From Sipunculus nudus (taxonomy: Eukaryota; Annelida; Sipuncula; Golfingiida; Sipunculidae): a stretch of 64,000 bases of DNA. Within the stretch, counting starts at the first letter, position 1. Each line of letters starts with the position of its first letter. The DNA lies in the NCBI GenBank assembly GCA_026874595.1, contig CM049309.1, positions 8,147,076 to 8,211,075 of the forward strand, read 5' to 3'. This document shows positions 48,854 through 57,698 of this stretch, in pieces. A program made the position numbers and the translations under genes. The notes beneath the pieces are model-generated. The model was not told where the DNA came from. It worked only from the letters and a program-made list of their open reading frames with translations, and did no database searches.

Positions 48854-49587
48854 AAAATGTAAAAATTTGAAAAATATAGTTGGCGCAACCAGTCTGCAGA
48901 ATCTGATGAAACAACTCTTGATCAATATGTATGCCAAAAATCATGACTATCAGTGATGTAGTCAATCAGATATTGAAGTTTTTTAATGAAATTTTTTACT
49001 ATTCTGGGTGGTACTTTGGGGCCCCGTAGCTTGAAGGATATGAGTAACAGAGACCTAAGTTCTGGTTTCCATGGAGACTTTCATAGGTCTTTCAGAATGT
49101 CAAGAATGAAGATTCTAGGTCCAGTCTTCACGATTTGTGCCCTGTCAACAGATGTTCACATTTTTAAAGGTCTCAAATATAGAGAAAACAATTCGTGAAA
49201 AATCGAAAAATACAGGTGGCGCCACCAGTCTGCAGCAACTGATGGAACATCTTATGATCAATATGTATGGCAAAAATCATGACTATCAGTGATGTAGTCA
49301 ATGAGATATTGAAGTTTTTTTATGAAATTTTTTACTATTCTGGGGGGTACTTTGGGGCCCCATCGCTCGAAGGATATGGGTAACAGAGACCTAATTCCAG
49401 GTTTCCAAATAGATTTTGCATGGACCTCTCTGGATGTAAAGTAAGAAGATTCCAGGTCCAGCGGTTAGGATTTGTGCCTTGTTAACGGACAGATGGGTGG
49501 ATGGCCGGATGGCAGGACGGCCGGACAGCCGACGGACAAATAGTGATCGCTATAGCTCAGATGACTTACAGTCAGCTGAGCTAAAAA

Positions 49588-50285
49588 TCAATCATATATT
49601 TTATATAAATGCAATGTCCAATTAATCATACAATAACATTCAATACAAATGGCAGAAGATTTCATAATGTGTCTGTAATCATCTAAATTATTAACTCTTA
49701 ATGAGAAAAAAAGTCTGCTAACAAGAGTACCATTAATTCATTAACTATTCTAATCTTTATTTGCTTTCTTATCTTTTAGGACAGTTAAAATAATGAGATA
49801 ATGGTTTTATCAAACTTTTGAGAGGACCATAGAGTACACTGTCAACACTGTACCAATGGCTAGCATTTGTACTCCACATAAAAGAGAGTGGACCTTTCTT
49901 TCTTTTACTGGGATTTAAAACTAGGCTGATTTCACTGAGAGTCAGGTATGACACCACTGTACCATTTTTGCCTCCGCCACAATGGTAAGTATTCCATCCC
50001 GGCTGTTTGTGTGTTTTGTTAACAACATAACACAAATCAAGAACAGAATCCCATGAAATTTTCAGGGCACCTTTGGGAATGGGGCAATGAAGAATCAAAT
50101 AGATTCTGTGTGGGTCTGGCTCATGATCCGGATCCAGGAAGGACTTCCAGAAACATTCCCAAATGTGCAGTCACATATGCCTGATTGAACATGGGAATAT
50201 GGGTCTATTTTAAATTAATGCAATCACTTGATCAGGAACTTATGCACCAATGAACCTGAAAATAAGGGCCAATAACAAGTGAAAA
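49588..50285. other. Unique island between element blocks
   Basis: It holds the minus-strand open frame listed separately. No element ends. Confidence 0.5.
49769..50110 (-). CDS. Unidentified open frame (~110-120 codons)
   Basis: The frame starts at an ATG at 50098 or earlier and contains LHCPIPKGALKISWDSVLDL, WNTYHCGGGKNGTVV and LSEISLVLNPSKRKKG. It ends in TAA, with AATAAA about 10 bases downstream. Composition is protein-like and unlike the AT-noise frames nearby. It could be a terminal exon, a retro-copy or chance. I recognise no family. It is on the same strand as the exon candidates at 36-42 kb. Confidence 0.35.
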   Translation of the reverse strand, partial: HRIYLILHCPIPKGALKISWDSVLDLCYVVNKTHKQPGWNTYHCGGGKNGTVVSYLTLSEISLVLNPSKRKKGPLSFMWSTNASHWYSVDSVLYGPLKSLIKPLSHYFNCPKR

Positions 50286-51895
50286 CTAGAATACAAGTAG
50301 TCAACAAGCAACTACCTGTATCTGCCTAAATCAGAGTGGGATGGGTGAAGTAAGGCATGGATTGAGTAACAAGGGGAAATAGAGTGAGGTGTGTTGCATA
50401 TTAGCATGGATGTCTGCAGCCGAAATGTGTATGTAGGTTGTGCCACCTACCACAAAATCCAGAAAGCTATCAAAGTTGTATACAAATGCAAAAAGTCAAA
50501 CCACTACTGAGATATGAGTGATTTTACCCCACGGCAGACAAACAGATGGACCCTGTGCAAAAATGGTTGCAGGTGGCGCCACCAGTTTTGTGTATGATAA
50601 AGAGCCATGTAAGATCTATACACATGCAAAATTGGGGCCTAATCGGCCAAACGGTTCCCGAGATAAGAGCTTGGATTTCTTCAGAGTAAATGTAGGTTGC
50701 GCCACTTGTCATAAAATTAAGAAAGCTGTCCAGGATGTATAAACCTGCAAAATTTCAGGTGGATAAGTCAAACCACTGCAGAGATATGAGTGATTTTATC
50801 CCAAGGCAGATGAACAGATGGATGCAGTGCATAAGTGGTTGCAGGTGGCGCCACCAGTTTTGCCTATGATAAAGAGCTATGTGAGATCTATACACATGCA
50901 AAATTTTGAGCCAATCAGTCAAACAGTTCCTGAGATATGAGCTTGGATGTCTGCAGAGTAAACCTGAATGTAGGTGGCGCCACCTGTCATAAAATCAAGA
51001 AAGCTGTCCAGGATGTATACACATGCAAAATTTCAGGTGGATAAGTCAAACCACTTCTGAGATATGAGTGATTTTATCCAAAGGCAGATGAACAGATGGA
51101 CCCTGTGCATAAGTGGTTGCAGGTGGCGCCACCAGTTTTGCCTATGATGAAGAGCTATGAGAGATCTATACACATGCAAAATTTTGGCCCAATCGGTCAA
51201 ACGGTTCCCGAGATATGAGCTTGGATGTCTGCAGAGTAAACTTGAATGTATGGTGTCACCATCTGTCATAAAATCGAGAAAGCTTTCCAGAATGAATAAT
51301 CCTGCAAAATTGCAGGTGGATAAGTCAAACCACTGCTGAGATATGAGTGACTTTATCCCAAGGCAGATGAACAGATGGATGCTGTGCATAAATGGTTGCA
51401 GGTGGCACCACCAGTTTTGCCTATGATGAAGAGCTATGTGAGATCTATACACATGCAACATTTTTGCCCAATCGGTCAAACAGTTCCCGAGATATGAGCT
51501 TGGATGTCTACAGAGTAAACTTGAGTGTAGGTGGCACCACCTGTCATAAAATGGAGGAAGCTGTCCTGGATGTATAAACCTTGCAAAATTTCAGGTGGAA
51601 AAGTCAAACCACTGCTGAGATATGAGTAATATTATCCAAAGGCAGATGAACAGATGGACCCTGTGCAAAAATGGTTGCAGGTGCTGCCACCATTTTTAGT
51701 GTATAATATAAAGCTATCAAAGGGCTACATTTGTGCAAAATTTTTAGCCTGATTGATCAAAAGGTTCCTGAGATATGTTGGTTTATGTGTGGAAACAGAC
51801 ACACAAATGGATGCTGGGCAGCGAGGAAAGGTCAGAGGTCAACCAAAAATGAGGGCGCAGCATGTCACATGTGACCTGATGATAAACCTGATTCA
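50286..51895 (-). mobile_element. HINE-A, 3'-truncated copy
   Basis: The left end CTAGAATACAAGTAGTCAAC retains the hairpin, with paired changes (GTAGTCAACAAGCAACTAC is now mismatched at one pair). Core palindromes near 50573, 50845, 50972, 51123, 51402 and 51531 give a unit of about 277 bp, about five units. The terminal module breaks off after AGCATGTCACATGTGACC, and the GGCGGATACAA end is missing. Confidence 0.85.
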
Positions 51896-51957
51896 CCTAA
51901 AATGCAAACCAAGTTTTTTCAAACAGTTGAAAGATATAGTTCCAATAACCGGGAATT

Positions 51958-52025
51958 CTGCATCTAGACATTGTGTCCAGACCTCTAGACGCTGTGTCTA
52001 GATGTCTAGACACATTGTCTAGACA
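51958..52025. repeat. CTAGACA-rich palindromic cluster
   Basis: Five CTAGA motifs alternate with TTGTGT/TGTGTC in about 60 bp, then CTGGCCGGCCAG, a perfect 12-bp palindrome. It lies at the probable left end of HINE-D, and its equivalent at 15341-15348 has a single CTAGACA. Confidence 0.75.
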
Positions 52026-52399
52026 CTGGCCGGCCAGGTCAGTTGCCATGGTGATGTCTGGACCCCACCTGTTTGTACTGAGTGACCTCTTGACTTGGCT
52101 GCTGAAACTCAGCATGTTGTCAAATCTGTTTTCAAACACAGAAAGCCTTTTTCAATTGGCTACAATGCTTTTTTAAAGATGTGTTTACCCAATCTATTCT
52201 TATAAAACTGGCAGAACCCTACCATAGAACTAGACATTTCTTGGCACCGCAGGTGCCAGAGTATCCCCAGACATAGTAAGCCCCCCCCCTTTAAAAATTG
52301 ACCCCCATTTTTAGCAGCATATACTGACACTTGGCATATTTATTGTTTCTTCCATCTAACAATCCACAATCTTGTTGAAGATGTTGGTCCTGTGACCTT

Positions 52400-53860
52400 G
52401 ATTTTTTTAAAGATGTGTCCTGTGACCTTGACCTTTGACCTCATACCCCAAAATCAATTCGGGTCTTGCTTTTCCGATTGGACATATGCAAGTCAAGTTT
52501 GAAATCTGTACATCCATAAAGCAGGAATTATCATCCAGAAACTAATTTTTGGACAGATGGCTCCTGTGACCTTCACCTTTGACCTTGTGACCTCAAAATT
52601 GATAGTGTTCTTCCTCTCTTGGCAGGAGAACTATATGTGCAAGATGAAAGATCTGAGATGAAATGTTTGGCTGAAAATGCATCCACATCTTTTTAAAGAT
52701 GTGTCCTGTGACCTTGACCTTTGACCTCATGACCCCAAAATCAATTTTGGTCTTGCTTTTCCAATGGGACATATACAAGTCAAGTTTTGGAATCAATACA
52801 TCAATAAAAGCAGGAATTATCATCCAGAAACTAATTTTTGGACAGATGGCTCCTGTGACCCTTCACCTTTGACCTTGTGACCTCAAAATTGATAGGGTTC
52901 TTCCTCTCTTGGCAGGTGAACTATATGTGCAAGATGAAAGATCTGAGATGAAATATTTGGCTGAAAATGCATCCACATCTTTTTAAAGATGTGTCCTGTG
53001 ACCTTGACCTTTGACCTCATGACCCCAAAATCAATTGGAGTCTTGCTTTTCCAATGGGACATAAACAAGTCAAGTTTGAAATCCATACATCAATAAAAGC
53101 AGGAATTATCATCCAGAAACTAATTTTTGGACAGATGGCTCCTGTGACCTTCACCTTTGACCTTGTGACCTCAAAATTGATAGGGGTCTTCCACTCTTGG
53201 CAGGTAAACTATATGTGTAAGATGAAAGATCTGAGATGAATTGTTTGGCTGAAAATGCATCCACAATCTTTTTAAAGAGGTTTCCTGTGACCTTGACCTT
53301 TGACCTCATGACCCCAAAATAAATTTGGGTCTTGCTTTTCCAATGGGTCTAATACAAGTCAAGTTTGAAATACATACATCAATAAAAGAAGGAATTATCA
53401 TCCAGAAACTAATTTTTGAACAGATGGCTCCTGTGACCTTCACCTTTGACCTTGTGACCTCAAAACTGATAGGGGTCTTCCTCTATTGGCAGATGACTTA
53501 TATGTGCAAGATGAAAGGTCTGAGATGAAATGTTTGGCTGAAAATGCATCCACAATCTTTTTAAAGATGTGTCCTGTGACCTTGACCTTTGACCTCATGA
53601 CCCCAAAATCAATTGGAGTCTTGCTTTTTCAATGGGACATATATAAGTCAAGTTTGAAATCAATACATCAATAAAAGCAGGAATTATCATCCAGAAACTA
53701 ATTTTTGGACAGATAGCTCCTGTGGCCTTGACCTTTGACCTTGTGACCCCAATATTATATGGATCATCCACTATTGGCAAGTGAGCTATATATTCAAGAT
53801 GGAAGACCTAGGATGAAAGTTTGGCTTAGAATGCATCCACAATATCTTTTAAAATGCTAG
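52400..53860. repeat. 289-bp tandem array, five close copies
   Basis: The marker GGACAGATGGCTCCTGTG recurs at 52551, 52840, 53129, 53418 (variant) and 53706, spacing 289, 289, 289 and 288 bp. Each unit has two related halves, one with TGTGACCTTGACCTTTGACC and one with CTTCACCTTTGACCTTGTG. Units are nearly identical, implying recent amplification or homogenisation. Phase-matched open frames of about 62 codons repeat in the array and are not genes. Confidence 0.92.
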
Positions 53861-54483
53861 TCCATTGACCCTGACCTTTGACCTCATGACCCTAGAACCT
53901 ATAGGGTTCTTACTTTAGTGGTGGGCCATACATAAGTCATGTTTGAAATCTATATGGCTATCAAAACTGGAGATATCATAAGAGGAGTGTGATTTTCACC
54001 ATATATGGCAATATTCAAGGTCAAGGCCACTATCATAGGAAAGGTCATGACCCCAATTTAAATAAACATCATCCCATAACCCATACCTATGTATATGCAT
54101 AATATAAAAGAAATCTGTCCATTAGTTTTTTACTTATAATGCTCACAGTACTGTAAGGTGGCAATTTTGGGGGTATTAAACGGCATGAAAACAAGTAAAG
54201 AATAATAGGTGGCGCCACCAGTTTCTGGAACATGACAACCCTATCCATGATCTTCCATCAACTTGATTTTGGGATAAATCCATGCAAGATTTATTGAGAT
54301 ATTAAAGAATTTGTGTGATTTTCCCCAAAATTGGACCTATTCAAGGTCAAGGACACTCTCCTAGTAAAGGTCATGACCTCATTTTAAATAGGCGTCGTCC
54401 TCTTACCCATATCTATACATATACCAAGTTTGGTAAAGTTCCGTGAAATATTTTTTGGGTTATCGCGCCAACAAGATTTATAT

Positions 54484-54508
54484 GCGGCGGCGGCGGCGGC
54501 GGCGGCGG
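54484..54508. repeat. (CGG)n tract before HINE-B terminus
   Basis: Eight CGG triplets at 54485-54508. Shorter versions occupy the same position in the copies ending at 28966 and 41635, and a similar run precedes the HINE-A end at 18306. Confidence 0.9.
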
Positions 54509-55132
54509 GACCGGTATGAAAACATAGTATCCCCCGACTTTGTCTGGGGATACAATAATTCTTGTAAAGTTTAAACCAATCAGCTTAACAGTTGCTAGAA
54601 GAGTTTAAAATTACATTTTCGCTTGTAAAAACACATCAATGTAGGTTGTGCCACCAATACCTCAATTTCAGATATGACATATGTGACAAACATTGGTATT
54701 AAATTTAGTGATTATAGCTCTAGCTGTTTCTGAGATTTTAATTTTAGAGTGCTTTTTTGGACAGATGACCAAGTTCAACCTTCTGTAACTTGGTCAAAAA
54801 TCTCCTAACTGGAACCCTTTAAACAAACTTGAGAGAGATTGTTCCAAGGATCATTTCTGTGATATATTGGACAATTTGGCTGGAAAGTTTAGGAGAAGAA
54901 GATTTTTTAAAGCTTTTTAGCTTTTTCCCTATAAAATCTAAGAAAATGCTGTGGGGAAAAAAATAAACAAAATCCAAAAATTTTTCAGATGACTGATTAT
55001 TTGCAAAAAAATTGGTGATGCTAGCTTGTGCCATTTTTGAAATATCTATGGTTAACGTACAGACAACACAGGACACATGATGTACGACGGACTACGACGC
55101 ACCATTGCATAAGCTCACAGGTTCGCTAAAAA

Positions 55133-56127
55133 TCCTGCAGGACAATTTTGATGAGCAGAGAACAAACAATACATATATGAGAATGATGATATCTCAGTGT
55201 TTACAGAGATTTCTTTTTATTCAATATACAGTAGTATCATTAAAATAGTGTTTTTAAGTTCAATTTTTCTGAGCACTTCAGAAGCTTGACACTTAATTTT
55301 AAGACTTGAACAGCCACTCGATCACAATATGTCTCATATTTCCAGGGTGTATTGTGATATGTGCTTTTAATAAGAATAAATAATAATTATTATTATAAAA
55401 CTGTTAAATGCACACATGCTTAGAACATACAGGTGTCAGATGTCACAATTACAAAATCATATGAGCAACTTTTCAAGCATTTATGTATATACATGTATAT
55501 GCAAATGGCACTACAGCTTTACTACAGAGATAACGGGCAGCATTAAACCATAATATAACAAGAGGTTTTACAAATTACTGCCTACCTTATCAGCCACATG
55601 CATCAGTCTGTTACTGTGATAGGTGCTGCTGTGGATTAACCCAGGCCAGCACACCACACATCAAGGCGTTTAAATACTTCCTGTTGACGTTCAAATTATC
55701 ACTGATCTACAAGGCTGATCCACTGAACATGAGCCCTAATTAAACTTGGCAATGTCCAACAACTGGTTCATTATGCAGATATGAAATGTCAATGTAAATT
55801 TATCCTCAATTTGATTTAATCTGCATGGTTATACCCAGTCAGGAGCTGATTAGATGTCAGCAAGGATGACAAATAATTTCGAATTTTAACTATAAAATCC
55901 TTAGCACATGATGTTTTGATACTTAATTTAAATTATAATAATATTAATATATAATCATCGTGCATCCAGGGCATTATGCAATAAAATGTAATTTAGAAAT
56001 GATGTATTAACCTTGCTGACATTTATACAAACAAGTTAAAAACCTGTATAATACTTCCCACTGGCTGAGAATTACTGAGAACGAATGAAGTCTCTGGATC
56101 ACCTTACTTAATGTCAGAATATATTGA
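55133..56127. other. Unique intron-like sequence
   Basis: Apart from the exon candidate at 55586-55628, no repeat or gene was recognised. Confidence 0.5.
55586..55628 (-). CDS. Possible 43-bp exon, minus strand
   Basis: Acceptor GGGTTAATCCACAG|CAG and donor GATAAG|GTAGGC bracket the frame STYHSNRLMHVADK, phase 2 in and 0 out. The phase-0 exit suits the candidate at 41995-42031 (phase-0 start). Splice signals are good, the exon is short, and the family is unknown. Confidence 0.35.
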
Positions 56128-56505
56128 ATGGTTGTTTATTTGCTAACTTATTTTGAGCGTGATGGTCATTTATTTGCTTAAATATTTTGGGTCATTTATT
56201 TGCCTACTCATTTTAGGATGAATTACTATTTATTTGCCTAATAATTTTGAGGAAAATGGTCATTGATTTGCCTTCTTATTTTGAAATTAATGGTCATTGA
56301 TTTGCATACTTATTTTGAGATTAATTGTCATTTATTTGCATACATATTTTGAGATTAATGGTCGTTTATTTGCATACTTATTTTGGGTCATTTATTTGCA
56401 TACTATTTTTGAGATGAATGGTCATTTATTTGCCTATGTATTTTTGAGATTAATGGTCATTTATTTGCCTACTTTATTTGAGATTAATAGTCACTTGTTT
56501 GATAA
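56128..56505. repeat. ~36-bp minisatellite, about eleven units
   Basis: Units are variants of GGTCATTTATTTGCATACTT followed by ATTTTGAGATTAAT. Some units lack about 11 bases. The unit length is a multiple of three, so a repetitive 75-codon frame appears at 56297-56524. This is a by-product. Confidence 0.9.
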
Positions 56506-57504
56506 ATTTTTATGGCAAACTTAGCCACAGGAACAATTAAACAAGAGGTCAGGACTTGAACCATTTGTCCACAAATTGCCTCTATGATAGGGATAGTTCA
56601 TGAAACCTGAATACAGATAAAAGGACTAATTTTACACTAAATGCTAGCTTGATAACACAAATTTCCAGGCCAGATATATTATTCAGATGGTATTATAATA
56701 TCATAGATTTTTCTGAGATAATATCAGGCCAATATCTTCCCCAAAAACACTACCTGTACTTTCAACAGGTTTCTCTTCCTAATCATTTATCACAATTTCA
56801 TAAATCACAGTTTAGCTTTTTGTTTCATCTGTTATTTGTTAAAATACATACTTGTGTGTGGAGTAGACCAAGGGTTCCTCTTTTCCCAAGCCTCTGTTTT
56901 TCATGCTTTTTATACCAGACCCGATTTCTGGTGAGTAAAGTGCTAATTTTGTGCCTGTTAACTGCATGGCCACCAGAGAGTGCACAGGTAGTTATATCAA
57001 TATGACAAGGGTTGAACTAGGTAGTAACGGTTGGACTCAAGCACTTAATTGATTGGTATTATGTGACTAAAATACTTGTTCCCTGAAGACAATCTGTACA
57101 ACATGCAAGGCAGCTGGTTTCATGTCGAAAAACAATCACAAAAGTGAGAGTATAATGTTGATTTGCTATTTTTACCCTTATGCAGCATACAAACAAAAAG
57201 GTATAATGATTTGACATTTTGTCCGTCTAATATGTGGGCTAATTGGTGCTTTGAAACTTTTGTGAACATCATATTTATATTGGTGAGCAATAAATAAGGC
57301 TTTCAGGCATAATTAAATTAATCAATACCAACATAATTAGTAAATGATTAGTTAAAGCCAGCTATCAACCACCTTTTTCAGTAGAATGCATGATTGCTGG
57401 CTTACTCGGTGTACATATTAATGAACTCTATGTTATTCCTTTTCAGAAAATTTTTTTAACACCTCTGTAAAAAAAATATGAGCTTGTTTATCTTTCAAGC
57501 TGTT
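56506..57504. other. Unique sequence with one exon candidate
   Basis: Nothing else was recognised. The 118-codon plus-strand frame at 56649-57005 has no motif and no splice context I trust. Confidence 0.45.
56852..56893 (-). CDS. Possible 42-bp exon, minus strand
   Basis: Donor ACACAA|GTATGT and acceptor GAAAAACAG| bracket RLGKRGTLGLLHTQ, phase 0 to 0. The acceptor lacks a good pyrimidine tract, so support is weak. Confidence 0.25.
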
Positions 57505-57698
57505 AGTAATGTTGGCAAGGAGAAAAACCATGTTATCTAAGTTGCTTGGTTACATATGTGCTGGCGCTGAGAGGTCACTAGTTGCAAAACAACCTTTGCA
57601 AAACTCTGGTTCTTCTTACTTGCTGCAAGATGTCCTCATTGAATATGTTTGGATTATTTTGGTGAGCACCCTAAATGTTATAAACACCAGGATATAAA
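57505..57698 (+). repeat. Dispersed ~200-bp repeat, copy 2
   Basis: Partner of 1378-1580 in the opposite orientation. It ends at ATATAAA, where the HINE-C left end begins, so the element inserted at or near the repeat's terminus. The frame VAKQPLQNSGSSYLLQD ends at ATA TAA as in copy 1. Confidence 0.55.

Larger units (their letters stand above)
43471..49587 (-). mobile_element. HINE-C, outermost of three nested copies
   Basis: The left end is CAAGTGACCCATGGGTCA directly after an A15 run, the right end CAGTCAGCTGAGCTAAAAA before T. Core units of about 337 bp carry (A)CAGGTGG..CCACCAGTCTGCAG, GATACTTCAGCTTTTGTATC, GGATATGGGTAACAGAGACC and AGATTCTAGGTCCAG. Palindrome markers at 45791, 46128, 46465, 46801 and 47136 give unit lengths of 335-337 bp. 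Left and right ends occur as L-L-L-R-R-R, as expected for nested insertions. Confidence 0.85.
52230..54555 (-). mobile_element. HINE-B with a 289-bp TGACC-rich core
   Basis: It starts CTAGACATTTCTTGGC with hairpin GGCACCGCAGGTGCC and TATCCCCAGACA, and ends CCCCGACTTTGTCTGGGG then ATACAA. It inserts between A and T with no duplication. The interior is mostly the 289-bp array, then one HINE-B core stretch with ATTCAAGGTCAAGGCCAC and GGTGGCGCCACC (about 54210). The same ends elsewhere enclose a different core. Confidence 0.92.
52011..55132 (-). mobile_element. HINE-D, split by HINE-B
   Basis: The left part 52011-52229 and right part 54556-55132 align to the HINE-D at 15337-15651 and 19919-20405. 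The right end is CACAGGTTCGCTAAAAA before T. Comparison with the uninterrupted site (CAGAA^TAATTCTTG at 15553-15566) shows exactly where HINE-B entered. Confidence 0.88.

Noticed and set aside
43471-49587. Regular repeats considered as a CRISPR-like array
   Set aside because: Units of 337 bp with no unique spacers, in a eukaryotic context.
53054-53780. Repeated ~62-67-codon frames, nearly identical to each other
   Set aside because: They are the same frame of successive 289-bp units, with no start context, splice site or motif.
56297-56524. 75-codon plus-strand frame with repeated hydrophobic motif
   Set aside because: Direct translation of the 36-bp minisatellite, whose length is a multiple of three.
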